In this document: piece after piece, positions 21,545 to 33,108 of the stretch
Layout: every line of letters begins with the position of its first letter
Numbering within the stretch: position 1 is the first letter of the stretch
From: Russula earlei
Taxonomy: Eukaryota > Basidiomycota > Agaricomycetes > Russulales > Russulaceae
Assembly (NCBI GenBank): GCA_025769875.1
Contig: JAGFNK010000011.1
Span: 124,001 to 188,000, forward strand
Length of the DNA: 64,000 nucleotides
Reading direction: 5' to 3'
The notes under the pieces: model-generated
The model's database searches: none
Seen by the model: only the letters and a program-made list of their open reading frames with translations
What the model was told of the DNA's origin: nothing
Made by a program: the position numbers and the translations under genes

Positions 21545-21996
21545 CTACATGGTGACGACTGGCTCCAAGAAAAGGGCTAAGGCCAGACGAAGAATAGAGG
21601 AGAAGAGAACGCACGAGAGTTCTCCCCTCTCGTGACGAATGATATTGGGTGTATCGACGGGGTCGTTGACGTCAAGACGTGGGTGGGCGCGCCTCTCTCT
21701 CCCTTTATGTAGTTGCTGTTGCTGTTGTTGCTGTTGTTGCTGGTGCTGGTGACAGAAAGAAGAGAAGAGCTGAGGTGGCAACGGAAGTAAGTGACTGAGA
21801 TGGGAGCTGGCGTAACAGGCGCTAAGACGGCTGGGGAAGGGGAAGCTGAGGTGACAGTGGTGGTTGGCACTGTTGGTAATACTGGAGGTACGGCGGACAG
21901 CACTGAGGCAGACAGCTGAAGTGAAGATAGTGGGCGAAGCCACGATGGAGGCTGGTGCCGCGTCGCATGTGTCAAGGAGAATAACATTGCACGCAA
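21545..21996 (-). repeat. Low-complexity block 3 with CAG/CTG repeat
   Basis: On the minus strand this reads as VPPVLPTVPTTTVTSASP-type phrases like those of blocks 1 and 2, and it includes a CTG/TTG (CAG/CAA) triplet run at about 21713-21745 coding for poly-Gln in one frame. There is no domain or start context to support a gene. It lies in opposite orientation to the other two blocks. Confidence 0.45.
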
Positions 21997-22361
21997 TAAT
22001 TCAAATCACTATGGGGTGGTCTCAACACAGCCCATGGGTATAGAAAGATAGACCATGATTTCGAGTTGTAATTTGCCTCATACAGATGTGCAGGCTACCT
22101 GCATCCAGCTTCACCAAATCTTGCTCAAATCCCACAAAAAAGGTAGGGTCTCTTAGCCCTCATTGAGCAGATTCAGGGGATGTAAGTTCTATTGAATTTG
22201 GTCCAGAATTGATGGTTGCCTTACGTTGAGGGGGGATTTTGCGCCGATTTTGTGGTTTCAAGCTCCGCGCCAAGTGCGTTGAACACGGCAATAACGAACT
22301 TTGGCGTTGTTTGCATATCACGTGGTTGCGTAGAACATCTTTCGATTATTCTTCATTCGAC

Positions 22362-24048
22362 ATGAAGATCGTCAGTAGGTATATCGTCAAGGGCTCGGTA
22401 TGTATTTTATATTCTAACGCAGCATTACGTTGAATAACTTTTCAGGGATATATCAAAGTCCGTCCAGAAGAAGATGAGGACATGTGGCATCTCTACAACC
22501 TCATTCGAGAGGTAAAGCCTCTCCGTACCACTGCCCCTCCCAAGATTCAGAGTCAGAGTTAGGGAGATAATGTACGCGCTCCGGCAATACGGTGTGATTT
22601 CTCGAATGTTGGCTTCCTCTCGCTTGCTCGTCCTAACCCCTCTTCGTGCACAAGCCGTGTCCAAAGCGTATCTGCGACTGGGTCCTCAGAATCGCACCGC
22701 GTCCGCACGACGCTGACCCTTCAAGTGACTCGAATCGAGTTTACCCCGCCAGTCGCCCCCACGGCGGGGGCCGGCGATCCCACTTCGTCCTCGTCGTCGT
22801 CGCCCGTCGATCCGACGGCATCTCTGCAGATCACGGGACGCGTCGTGGAGGAGAACGAGCACGTCAAGATGGGCGCGTTCCACACGCTGGACGTAGAGGC
22901 GAACCGCGACGTCCGTATCGAGAAGCCAGAGTGGGACAGCGTGTCCCTCGAGCGGATCGAAGAGGCGTCGCAACCGGGACGCGGGGCCGAGGTCGGCGCC
23001 GTCGTCTGTGGCGAAGGTAAAGTAGTAAACCCCTCCCCCCATGGTCGCGCGAAAGGAGACAGAGAAAGGCTGACGTTCCCCCTCCCCCTCACGGACGTTT
23101 TCTCAGGCACGGCGGCGTTTTGCCTGCTCTCTCAGCACATGACGGTCGTGTTGCAGCGCATCGACGTCTCCGTCCCGCGCAAGCGCGTCGGCTCGGCGAG
23201 TGCGCACGAGAAGGGCATTGCACGCTTCTACGATACGCTTTATCAATCTTTCTTGCGGCATATCCCCTACGCGAACCCGACCCTTCGTGCGATCGTCATC
23301 GCGAGCCCCGGGTGGGTGCGCGATGCCGTGTTCGATTACATCATGGCGCAAGCGACCCTAGCGGGGAATAAGGTGCTGCTGGGCGCACGACACAAGTTCA
23401 TGCGTGTGCATGTGAACAGTCCGCACGTGCATAGTCTGGTAGAGGTGCTGAAAAGCCCTCAAGTTTGTCATTCTCACCGGTTTGCGTGGAAAGGCCCCTC
23501 ACTTTCACACGTTTTTCTCAGGTTGCTTCTCAACTGAAGGAGACAAAGTTTGCCCGAGAAGGCATCGCGCTTGATAAGTACGAATACAAATCGCCCTTCA
23601 GGACCGTAATCCGAAGGTATCTTTTTTTCCATTACTAGCTTCTTCAAGATGCTTGCTTCAGATGAGCAGCGAGCGTGGTATGGCCCAGATCACGTTGCTC
23701 TTGCTGTTGACCGGGGTGCTGTTGGCGCGCTACTCATTTCTGACGAGCTCTTCCGAGCGGGAGATCCTGAAGTCAGAAAACGATATGTTTCCCTCGTAGA
23801 GGACGTGCGAGAGAAACGGGGAGAGGTTGTCATATTCTCTAGTATGCATGAGAGTGGACAACGTAGGTATCATGGTATCGATGAACCGCGTCCATTGACG
23901 ATCTCGCTTGCATACAGAGCTGAATCAGATTACTGGTATCGCTGCCATCTTGACGTTCCCACTGGACATCGAAGTCGTTGAAGCGGAAGAGAGGGAAGCC
24001 AAAGAAGAAGAGGAGAGGCGGAAAGCAGACGCAAATGGAGATGGTTAG
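22362..24048 (+). CDS. DOM34: Pelota/Dom34 mRNA surveillance factor
   Basis: Eight exons (22362-22397, 22446-22511, 22563-22591, 22655-23016, 23107-23462, 23522-23577, 23639-23862, 23918-24048) total 420 codons (419 aa). The N-terminal Sm-like eRF1_1 domain begins [20 protein letters not shown] and contains MWHLYNLI and [12 protein letters not shown]. The middle domain has NVPRK-like [12 protein letters not shown] and [11 protein letters not shown]. The C-terminal eRF1_3 domain has [27 protein letters not shown] and ends with a charged Glu/Lys tail. The GGQ hydrolysis motif of eRF1 is absent, as expected. With Hbs1 it should bind the empty A site of stalled ribosomes and split them for no-go and non-stop decay. 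The donor at 23463 is GTTTGT. No neighbour suggests an operon-like relation. Confidence 0.95.
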
Positions 24049-25202
24049 GCAGCTGCGGTTGTGTACAGAAAGCAAGGCAATAACTCGCAAGAGTGACAGG
24101 TGGTTGATAGCAGGCCACTGCCAATACAGGACAAGACCTGTTACTTGGTGAATGGAAGAGGTGACCTAAACAGTATACTGAAATTTCCGCAGAAAAAAAT
24201 TAAGGCGATGACGCGAAGCATAGATATGTAACAAATCCATTCAGAGTAATGTTTTTTTTTTTTTTTGAGAACGTAGAAGGCGTGTTTTCCTTGCACGTGG
24301 ATATATCGTAAGGCTTTCATGACACAGCGAGGTGCACAATAAAGCCGGCCGTGATATCATTTGAAGGTTGAACATGTCAGATCCGACACATCCCAGGTTG
24401 CTGCGTTTGATTTATATCGAAGGCAGGGCAGGTACGGGCGCGGGTCCCAGGCTTTTCAGGCTTTTCATTTTCAACTTCAACTTTAGGCTTTCAAGCTGTA
24501 AAAGTGTCAACTACGGATTAGGTCAGGCTTCGAGAGAAAGTCTTGAGCGCGTTCAAGGACGTAAGGGACTAGAGTCAAGGTCGCGTTCCTGGGTTATACG
24601 GTGTGCAATTGCACACTAAAATGCGAACATATGAATTCTGGCGACGTTACCATGCGCGACGAATATCCCTAGTAAACAGCAGAACGGAGAAAAGGAGAAC
24701 GAACAAGTAAGTGCTAGGTAGTCTTGTTGAGGTTGAGGTGCAGTATATTGAGAATCAAAGTCAAAGCTTGGGAATCTTTGAGTCGGAGAACAAAAAACTT
24801 GAGCGATTTGCGTGCACAGGTCGGCTTCCTCCATCACAGGTACTGCGAGAACCCCAGAAGGGCGCGCAAGGGTGGGTTTCGAGATCAACGAGAGGATGAT
24901 ACGGTTGTGAGCAGTCTGATATATATATACAAAGATGCCGTAGCTACAAGTGGTCATCCGAGACCAAAAATAGCAAACACATGGGAGCAGACCTTCGAAA
25001 CGCAGGTAAAAGCCATCGAATCTAGTAAGAATACAAGCCAAAGGGACAAAAAGGGGGTAACCGTAACCCGAAGGTAAGAGAGGCGAGCAGGAGACAGACT
25101 AAGCGGTAGCGAAGTGACGGGAAACAAGTGGGCATGGAGATCCAGGATGACGTCGGGACCATTGTGACACTCCCTATTCTGAGCGCAATGGATATGCTCA
25201 TC
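24049..25202. other. Spacer downstream of DUF6535 copy 1
   Basis: No gene is supported. The part 24860-25200 is distantly similar to the spacers below copies 2 and 3 (shared order of gatcaacgagagg-like and tatatatacaaag-like stretches), so this is the older, more diverged 3' flank of the tandem unit. Confidence 0.45.
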
Positions 25203-27131
25203 CTATTGCGATGCGAGACCATGTGCGGCGGATGCGGATGGGGGTGTCTGAGCATGTGGATAGAGAAAATCATGAAATATGCGGCGCAATTTGTCAGCCA
25301 CCGCTTCAAGGCCGTCCTGTTGAATTCGTCCAATGAGAGCAGACAGCTGTTCCTGGAAAATGTCCCTGCGGAATGGGGCTCGAACTCCTGCGTTCATGAG
25401 AATAAGGAGCGTTTCTGTGAAAGAGATGGCGTCTTCAGTCGTAAGGTCACCCTGCTGATGTAGAAGGACGCCGCAGACAAAGGATTTAAGGTTCATATGT
25501 TCCAACGTGGTGGTGTCGTGTGTTGCGGATAATGTTTCCCCAAAGACGTCCTGCAGCCAACTTATTGATTGAGTTGGCTGTGTTTTCAGGACAGATTTTG
25601 CAAGCAATGCGCAAACGGAGCGAGAAGCGATGCGGATTGTAGCATTGGTATCGTTCCACATCGATCGCATCCGACTGGCATTTGCGAAGTTGGCCACCAC
25701 GTTATCCAGTAAGCTCCGCGCCAGCTCTGACGGGACTCCGTCAGGGACGACAAATGCCCTGGCGATATGGTGGACAGCATGTAAAGATACCAAAACGGAG
25801 CGCTCGCGCACAGCCTTGTCGAGTCCAACCTTGTGCATGCCGTCTACACAGCTTCGCAGGGCAGTGAGGGGGGGTTGACCGAACATGATATTTCCAGACT
25901 GGATGAGAGGCGTCACGAGTTCGACCATCTTATTCCTTGGAAGACAAGCCACGAACTCCGAGGTCTTATATTCATCAGCCTGGGAGAGGAGGCTGAACAG
26001 TTGAGTGAGGGCGTTGCAATCCACATCTTCTGTCGCATCAGTGGCCCTTGAGATGAGGCGCATCACAGGATCATGCTGATAGTGTTCAATTGCATGATAC
26101 CAGGATTCCAGACTCTTGAGCGACTTGCGCTGGCTAGGTGGTGGGAGTCCGCCGAGTTCAAATGGAATCAGGGTGCCACCCATTTGCCTCACGATCCAAC
26201 CAAGGCAAAGCTTGGCGAGGGAGACAGGGATGTAAAGTGAATAAAACATTATCCAGGTCGCCGGAGTGTGATATGGGCAGTCGGGATCAAACAAACGAAG
26301 GACGGTCAGCATGAAATACGCCAGTCCAAAGAGTATGATGGGAATAAGGACAACAATGGCCATCGTCTTGTGGATCGTAAAAAAAAATATCACGAGGCCA
26401 GTGAAGAATAAGAACACGGAGGCGTGAATGAGCACATGAGCTGTCAACGCAACAGAAGTGATTTTGTACTTTATCAGGCCAGAGGACAGAAACGAGGTGA
26501 CGCGGGCGCGTTGGCTCAGCTTCATCGGGAGTTGCGGGATCTGAGTATATGCACGCGCCCACGACTGCATCAATGTCGAATGGAGGGCAGATGTGACGCT
26601 AAGCACAAGGCTCATGAGCCATAATCCATTGACCCAGAGAATGGATGCGCCGGGAGAAAATGATTGGTCCACCGAGGGTTTGACGTTGCTACCGTTCGGC
26701 GAGAAATCTGCAAGTTGCTGTGAAATCTGCGTGAGAAGAGCTACTGTCTGATCTCCACTATCGGGAGATAACTTTTTGTAGCTTTCAATGATGAAGGCGC
26801 CGACGATTGCAGAGAAGAGAGCGGCCTTCCAGCTTGTCATTGCGAAGAACGAAGGAATCGAGAGGCGGGGACTTACCAACACAATGATACCATTGCTATC
26901 CTCCTTCCAGGCATCCATAAATGGTTTATTTATCTCGTCGACTTCCTTCATATACATTTTCCACATGTTATTGTCTGACTCGGGGTCATCATGGGCTGTG
27001 GTTGAAGTCAATGGGGTGACACAATATCCGCCAGCACCATTCTCGAACGTACCGCCATGATTGCGCGTCAGGTCACCATCAGTGACTGTGAATAGGCCGG
27101 AAAGGTGACCAGCGGGTTCAGTTTGCTCCAT
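25203..27131 (-). CDS. DUF6535 membrane protein, copy 1
   Basis: Exons 27131-27038, 26995-26877 and 26825-25203 sum to 612 codons (611 aa). The DUF6535 domain starts MWKMYMKEVDE and continues AALFSAIVGAFIIESYKKL, SPDSGDQTVALLTQISQQL, and SILWVNGLWLMSLVLS. Hydrophobic helices lie near residues 85-105, 145-170 and 215-265 (a pair), with a further one near 280-300. A long helical, probably cytosolic C-terminal region (about 300 residues) follows. The family is expanded in mushroom genomes and has no known biochemical function. The 119-nt middle exon has the same length in all three copies. Intron 1 (42 nt) and intron 2 (51 nt) are both stop-free multiples of three in this copy only. The N-terminal 32 residues before the second exon are poorly conserved. 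Confidence 0.88.
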   Translation of the reverse strand: MEQTEPAGHLSGLFTVTDGDLTRNHGGTFENGAGGYCVTPLTSTTAHDDPESDNNMWKMYMKEVDEINKPFMDAWKEDSNGIIVLVSPRLSIPSFFAMTSWKAALFSAIVGAFIIESYKKLSPDSGDQTVALLTQISQQLADFSPNGSNVKPSVDQSFSPGASILWVNGLWLMSLVLSVTSALHSTLMQSWARAYTQIPQLPMKLSQRARVTSFLSSGLIKYKITSVALTAHVLIHASVFLFFTGLVIFFFTIHKTMAIVVLIPIILFGLAYFMLTVLRLFDPDCPYHTPATWIMFYSLYIPVSLAKLCLGWIVRQMGGTLIPFELGGLPPPSQRKSLKSLESWYHAIEHYQHDPVMRLISRATDATEDVDCNALTQLFSLLSQADEYKTSEFVACLPRNKMVELVTPLIQSGNIMFGQPPLTALRSCVDGMHKVGLDKAVRERSVLVSLHAVHHIARAFVVPDGVPSELARSLLDNVVANFANASRMRSMWNDTNATIRIASRSVCALLAKSVLKTQPTQSISWLQDVFGETLSATHDTTTLEHMNLKSFVCGVLLHQQGDLTTEDAISFTETLLILMNAGVRAPFRRDIFQEQLSALIGRIQQDGLEAVADKLRRIFHDFLYPHAQTPPSASAAHGLASQ

Positions 27132-27524
27132 CTGTTTGTTACTACGCTAACGTTGGGGAGGAGACGAAGCTACCACACTTTGGATGCCGTCGCACGAGGC
27201 GCGTGCATCGCCACAACATTGGCATGGGGCGCGCATTGCGACCGGCAGGGGCAGGAGAGGTTGACCGTAAACGTCAATCCGCTCCGCGTCAGTGTCCGTG
27301 ATCCAGCTTTTCTCTGTATCTCTGTACCCTTCCTCCTGCCATGGGGCTTCATTTCACAGTTACCAACTCACCATCAATTCACTCAATAATTGAAGCCAAT
27401 ACGATACGACTTTTCTTGAACATCATTCGGAACACCTAATCTCACATCAAATGTCAAGACCATATGTCCCTATCCCACTTCTGTCGCTCTTCTTCACAGG
27501 CAAAGACTTTAGATGCCATGCCGA
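27132..27524. other. Upstream spacer of DUF6535 copy 1, ending at the transposon junction
   Basis: Matches the upstream spacer of copy 2 (49087-49430) up to gatgccatgccga, where the transposon nest begins. It probably holds the copy 1 promoter, so the insertion would lie about 390 bp upstream of the start codon. Confidence 0.6.
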
Positions 27525-27624
27525 TGTTTCATATGTTTTGTATCTGCGTACATTCCATTTGTTATGATCTCATATGACAATCATACATAAAATCATAAAA
27601 ATTACTTACAGTATGTACTTTGGT
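27525..27624 (+). repeat. Left terminal repeat of Copia C
   Basis: Starts tgtttcatatgttttgta and ends tacttacagtatgtactttg-g. It is largely the same sequence as 46192-46309, with an internal deletion here. The pair bounds the nest and is interpreted as the short LTRs of the oldest element. Confidence 0.7.
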
Positions 27625-30600
27625 AAAGGAGATCTTGAGATCAATGTCCTGAATGGCATGAAGTTGACCAGAGTGCTATTGCAAGACACCCTCCATGCAC
27701 CAGATATTGGGGTGACCATTGTATCCATCAGCCAAATTTTGAAGGCTGGCTACTCAGTGAAATTCTCAGGCAATTTCTGCAATATCAAATGGGGGAGTGA
27801 CGGATATAATGTGGGGAGGATACCATTGGGTGCAAACAACCTATTCAAAGTCAAGCACAGTATGGCTGTGACCACATTGGAAATTTCCAAAAGCCTTCTC
27901 ATGCTCCACAGGAGACTTGTTCACATTTCCCTGACTACCATCTGCACTCTTATCCATGCCAATGCCATTATGGGCGTTCACTTGGTGGACAACCCAACCA
28001 TTCCATTTGTTTGCAACTCATGTGAGCATGCAAAATCCATGTGTAAGGTCATCCACAAGGAGCAGCAAGCACCTATGTCCCAGGCATTCAGAGATGACGT
28101 GCACACAGATCTATGGGGAGCTTTGCCCATCCAGAGTCTTGGTGGCTGAAAATATTATGTGACTTTCACTGATGACCATACTTGGTGGACTAACATAGAG
28201 GCTCTGCATGCTAAGAGCACAACATTCGAGGCATACAAGGCATTTGCAGCATGGGCACAAATGCAATGAGCCGTTTGCATCAAATGCCTCAGATCTGACC
28301 ACAGCAGTGAGTTCCTCAGCAATGAATTCACTGACTTCTTGAGAAGCCAGGGTACAGAGCGGTGCCTCACAACCACTGACATGCCTCAACACAAATGGCG
28401 TAGCAGAGTCACTCAACTGCTGCCTAGTTGAGCGCATACACACCATGCTGCATCAAACCCAGTTGCCCAAGAACACGTGGGGTGAAGTGATCAGACACAC
28501 TGTTTGGCTGAAGAATTGCATGTCCACACGTGCCATTGGCAACATAACCCCATATTAGAGGCTATACAGTGAGAAACCTGACTTGAAAGACATTCAGCAG
28601 TGGGGACAAGTTGTTTGGGTTCACCTCAAGAAACTGCCCAAATTGGATGCCCACACTATACAAGTGTGATGGGTTGGTTATGATACTAACAGTATGCACA
28701 CCCATCACATATATTGGCCAGCACAAAAGAAGATCTCCATCAAGCACAATGTGAGATTCCCTACAGTTGAAGTGGGGCCTACAATTCTGATACTCACCAC
28801 TACACTAGGCATACTGCATGTCATGAAGGCATCACTCAGACCACACTCACTGACACTTACAGCACCATCATCCCCTGCCCCCATTTCACCAACATCAGCA
28901 CTGTTACCACCATCATTTCTCACACCAATCATGTGGCACCTCAAACTGATGATGAAGAAGAAGTGGAACAAGAGCTTGTGCCAGTGCACACTCCTGTGGC
29001 CACACCAGTGCCTAAAAGGAGGGCACAGAAGCCTACACAACCTGTACAACTGACACACCAATCTGAACACATGACAAAACCATGTGGCAAATAGCTGCAG
29101 GAGAGGGTACAGCAGAGGGCACTAATACAGATTATGCTCATTACCTTGTTGCCACAGAGTTTACCAACACTAATGTAATTGTGCCTATCAAGATTGACAG
29201 TGATCCAAAGTCATATGCGGAAGCATGATCCTGCTCTGATTGGCTTCAATGGAAAGAGGCAATGGATTGGTGTTAAGGCTCCAAAGTGCCTTAAATAAGA
29301 ATAAGATCAATGGTCGTGTCTATGAATGTGTCCTACCAATGCAGATATGCTTGAGTCAAGCAAGCAATACTTGTGGAGGGGAAGGAGTGTTAGATCCTTC
29401 TGGAGTATGGCAACAAGATGAGAGGGGCTCTGCAGATGGGGTAGGAGTCAACTGTTTGGGATTGGCAAACTAAGTTGAGCTTAGGGCTCAACTGTTACAA
29501 CTGGGGGCTTTTTATAGCCCTACAGGGATAAGGTTTGTGCTACTGTAGTACTGGTTGGTGCTATCTATAGAAGCAAAAAGGCGGCTCATAGAAGCAAGGT
29601 TGCTTCTGTGTAAACGATCTTGGTGCTGGAAGCATTAAGTGCTTCCCCAGTAGCAATCTCGGTGTCATAAGTACTTTCCTAATCAAGGAAGCGATGTATG
29701 TGGCAGTACAGGATCATCTGGGACAGAAGCAATGCTACTCATTGCTTCTTTAGTACATCTTCAGAAAGATATGATCAACGCGTTCCAAATGCGATATCAA
29801 CAGACATAAATGGTCAAGATTTGATGCACACATGATGCAAACAGTGCAGTCCATAGTTCAGGTGTTCTGGCATCTTCCAGACCCCAAACCACTTGGTAAC
29901 AATTGGGAGCTGTTGACTCTCAAAGCAGCCAGCACCTTGGAAGCTGTACCATGCCCATGCAACAAAAACATTATCAGTTTAAAGTCGGTTTATCATATCA
30001 AAAGAAAGGCAGATGGAAGTATACTCAAATATTAACCAGCTTCTGCACCATATTGGTGATCACTGTGTGCCTTGGTTGGGATATCAAAAGTTTCAATTTC
30101 AATGGGGCCTACTTAAATGGAGAATTGGATGCTAATGAAGAAATCTACAGCAGTCTCCCCAGGTTATGATGACACAAACACTGTGAAACAATTAAAGAAA
30201 TCTCTTTATGGCTTAAAACAAGCCAGGTGCAAATGGTATGATACACTTATGCATGCCCTCATTAACATTGGCTTCAGTGTCACCAAAGCCAATTCAGGAG
30301 TCTTTATAGCACATGTAGGAGAACACATGCTCATCCTTGCAGTCCACATTGACAACTGTATTTTAACAGGCAGTTCACAAACATTGATTGGGCAGTATAA
30401 GCAGAAAATCAATTCCTGTTATGTGCTGACAGATCTGCAGCCAGTACATTGGTTACTAGGCATTAAAGTCACTTGCAATTGCACTGCCCAAACTATATCT
30501 CTTTCCCAATCATTATACATTGACACCATCCTAGTGTGATTTGCATTCACTGATGAAGTCATATGGTACTCCTATGGTCCCCAGCACAACATATTTGAAG

Positions 30601-30963
30601 GCAGATGTGCCTTCATCCCCAGACGAGATCATCCATATGCAGAAAACACCTTACCTTGAAGCCATAGGTAGCCTCATGTATCTTGCCATTGCAATGCACC
30701 CAGACATAGCTTTCACCATTTCAACACTTTCCCAATTTCTTGACAATCTGGGTATTGCACACTGGGAAGCAGTAAAGCGGATTTTCTGCTATTTCATTGA
30801 CACTAAACAAATGGAACTAACCTATGGGAATGAGAAGCACAATCTTGTCAGGTATACAGACACAGATGGTGCCTCCCAAGAAATTGACATGCTATCTTTG
30901 GATACATGTTCCTTATTGACAGAGGTACAATATCTTGGGCTTCAAAGAAACAGGAACTTGTAA
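27574..30963 (+). pseudogene. Copia C gag-pol remnant (GAG-pre-integrase, integrase, reverse transcriptase)
   Basis: Fragments in order: 27574-28149 with the GAG-pre-integrase region (LHRRLVHISLTTI, C-x2-C near FVCNSCEHAKSM); 28150-28500, integrase core-like FTDDHTWW and RSDHSSEFLS with in-frame stops; 29832-30540, reverse transcriptase (SFNFNGAYLNGELDANEEIY, SLYGLKQARCKWY, LAVHIDNCILTG, where the usual DD is DN); 30541-30963, the RNase H start (EAIGSLMYLAIAMHPDIAF) to TLSTAEAEYI at the Tc1 junction. There are many stops and shifts, so it is non-functional. The RNase H domain continues at 32622 and 45976. Confidence 0.8.
29389..29806. mobile_element. LTR-like insertion in Copia C
   Basis: About 420 bp starting tgttagatccttctgg and ending near atatcaaca, rich in gaagcaa/ttgcttc palindromic words, which interrupts the pol homology of Copia C. 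The TG/CA ends suggest a solo LTR, but no target duplication was found, so limits are tentative. Confidence 0.4.
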
Positions 30964-30992
30964 CACTCTCCACAGCTGAAGCAGAATACATA

Positions 30993-31125
30993 CAGTGACC
31001 CAAAAAACCATTCAAATGTTTTATACATTTTCATTGTATTTATTAACCATATCTAGAGAACCACTGCAGCTGATAACATGTTAGTGGGCTTGTTTTAAAG
31101 CTCTACATCATAGCTTTGTAATGAA
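30993..31125. repeat. Left terminal inverted repeat of the Tc1 element
   Basis: Pairs with 32487-32619 through cagtgacccaaaaaac, attcaaatgtttt, tattaaccatatctaga, ccactgcagct and agctctacatcat segments. There are several mismatches and small gaps. Confidence 0.85.
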
Positions 31126-31237
31126 ATACTATGGATACTATGAACATAATTATATAAGAAGATATAAGGTATTTCTTCCAGTGTATCCATTTGAACAGTT
31201 TTTTGCCTTGGTATCTAAATAGGGTATATGCCAAAAA

Positions 31238-32303
31238 TTAGTAGTTTGTGTATCCTCCATTTGCTTTGAACACCTCTTCCACCCTCCTAGGCATACTTTC
31301 TATCAAATTCTGCACAACAGTTTGATCAATGGCCTCCCATTCCAGCTGTGTGCGCTCTCAAAGTTCATTGATTCCCTTAGGGGGTGTTGGATAAGCTGCA
31401 AGCTTCTTTTTGAGATGAGCCCAAAGATGCTCAATAGGATTGAGGTCTGGGGATTGAGCTGGCCAGTCCACGACCTGAATTCTGTGGTCTTGGAACCAAG
31501 ATGTGGCAAGTCTGCTCTTGTGGATAGAGGCATTGTCCTGTTGAAAGAGGGTATCTTTGCATTTCTTCTTGAAATACTTGATAGATGCAAGTAGTTCATC
31601 CTCCAAAATGCTGCAATAAAGTTCAGCATCCATCCTTCCATCAATCTTTGCTGCATGCCCAACTCCTTCCCAAGACATGCAGCCCCACAACATCAAGGAA
31701 CCTCCTCCATGTTTGACAGTTGGCTGAACAAGGCATTCAGAAAGGTGCTCTCCTCTTTTTTTTCCAAGCCCATTTCTTGCCATCTGAGCCCATATGATCA
31801 ATTTTGGTCTCATCTGACCAAATTACCCTCTTCCAGTCCTCCACAGTCCAGTATAGGTACTTTTCTGCAAAGTCCTTTCTGGCCCTATAGAGACTTGGTT
31901 TAAGGTAAGGCCTCTTCTTCTTTGTAACTGCCTTCAAGCCTGCCTTGTTAAGGTAGTTTTGAATGGTCTGATTGGAGATAGTGGACTCTTTGATGACCTC
32001 CAACCTTCTAGCAACCTGAGGAGCAGTATCTGCTTCTCCAGAGCTAAGAAGGCATGTGGCAAAGTGGATGTCAAGGTTAGAGAGCTTGGAAGGACGACCT
32101 CCAGAGGACTTTGGAAGGTCAGGAAGGTATTTCTGGTGAATGTTGGTGATTGAATCAATGCTTCTGTGTGCTGCCTTGGCAATGTTACAAACTGAATGGT
32201 TGGCCTGGAGAAGGTAGATGATGTAGTTGACTTTATGAGGAAGAAGAAGAGACTTCATGATGTTGTTGGTGAAGAAGAAGCAGCTGTTTTGGCTTATTTG
32301 CAC
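31238..32303 (-). pseudogene. Tc1-type DDE transposase, inactivated
   Basis: The N-terminal part (from about 32258) has a helix-turn-helix DNA-binding region (VNYIIYLLQANHSVCNIAKA, GGRPSKLS) and the first catalytic Asp in WSDETKID. The C-terminal part has FQQDNASIHKS (second Asp) and SPDLNPIEHLW (Glu), 34 residues apart, a DD34E triad. The frame shifts by one base in the A8 tract at about 31757-31764, and a TGA interrupts the region after PPKGINEL at about 31361. After it ERTQLEWEAIDQ runs to a stop at 31238. The enzyme would cut and paste at TA sites, but this copy cannot make it. Confidence 0.9.
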
Positions 32304-32486
32304 ATGGTTTGAGTTTATTATAGGTCACATGACCTCCATGTTCAATTTTAGCCCTCTGGGGAAAGAATATGAATCTCAATCTGAGAAATAATGAATTCAC
32401 TAACCAAGGCCAAAAAACTGTTCAAATGGGTACACCAGCAAACATACCTTATATCTTCCTAAATAATTATGCTTATGCTGTATAAA

Positions 32487-32619
32487 GTATACCATTACAA
32501 AGCCATGATGTAGAGCTTGAAAACAAACCTAGTTACATATTATTAGCTGCAGTGGTCCTCTAGATATGGTTAATACAATGAAAATGTGCAAAACATTTGA
32601 ACAGTTTTTTGGGTCACTG
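32487..32619. repeat. Right terminal inverted repeat of the Tc1 element
   Basis: Reverse-complement partner of the left repeat. It ends gggtcactg at 32619 before the TA duplication. Confidence 0.85.
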
Positions 32620-32753
32620 TAGCAGCCACACATGCAGCAAAGGAAGCTATCTGGCTTTGCAAGCTTATTAGCAAGCTATTCCCTTCCCTCTTCAGCTCTA
32701 TCACTTTATATTGTGACAATCAACCCACTTTGAAGCTTGCCGAAGACGACAAC
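32620..32753 (+). pseudogene. Copia C RNase H, middle fragment
   Basis: Continues the frame broken by the Tc1 element: AATHAAKEAIWLCKLISKLF and LYCDNQPTLKLAEDDN. It stops at the insertion of Copia A, whose 5-bp target duplication ACAAC is 32749-32753. Confidence 0.85.
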
Positions 32754-32942
32754 TGTTAGAACCTAAAGAAAGCTTTGCTATGTACAGTATTAGTTCTAGA
32801 AAGAAGTAAGAGAGTGTGGTACTGACCTCAGTCTTGTGTGTGAAAGACTGAGGGAAAAATTGAATGACAACTAATTTGAATATTTACATGTATGGTCTGG
32901 CTTTGTCCATACACATGCCACTGGGTGGCTGCACGTCCAACA
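32754..32942 (-). repeat. Copia A LTR (left, 3' LTR)
   Basis: Begins tgttagaacctaaagaaagc and ends gctgcacgtccaaca. It matches 45724-45970 apart from a roughly 55-bp rearranged duplication in the other copy. Plus-strand ccccctcag just inside is the polypurine tract of the minus-strand element. Confidence 0.9.
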
Positions 32943-33108
32943 TGCCCCCTCAGCTCTGGTGGTGTGTGTTCACTCCCATTTCCTTCATGAAATGCTTGTG
33001 TTTCTCCCTGCTGAGTCCCTTTGTCAAGACATCAGCAACTTGATCCTTGGTTGGGGTGTATGCAAGATCAATCTCTCATGTGTCAACCTTTTGGTGCAGG
33101 AAGTGGTG

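Larger units (their letters stand above)
30993..32619 (-). mobile_element. Tc1/mariner element
   Basis: 1627 bp bounded by cagtgacccaaaaaac at the left and gttttttgggtcactg at the right, directly flanked by TA on both sides (30991-30992 and 32620-32621), the target duplication typical of the superfamily. The long imperfect terminal inverted repeats run about 130 bp on each side. The single transposase gene on the minus strand is broken. The insertion split the GAA-TAC-ATA codons of Copia C RNase H at the TA. Confidence 0.95.

Noticed and set aside
21545..21943. Poly-Gln protein on the minus strand
   Set aside because: The Gln run comes from a triplet repeat. The flanks are low-complexity and end in an unlikely start region.
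25586..25878. Short frames opposite and within DUF6535 copies, repeated at 47551-47843
   Set aside because: They are shadows of the real gene in other frames. Their duplication simply follows the segmental duplication.
28150..29170. Possible extra gene between Copia C fragments
   Set aside because: The frames are degenerate integrase and linker of the same element, with many stops.
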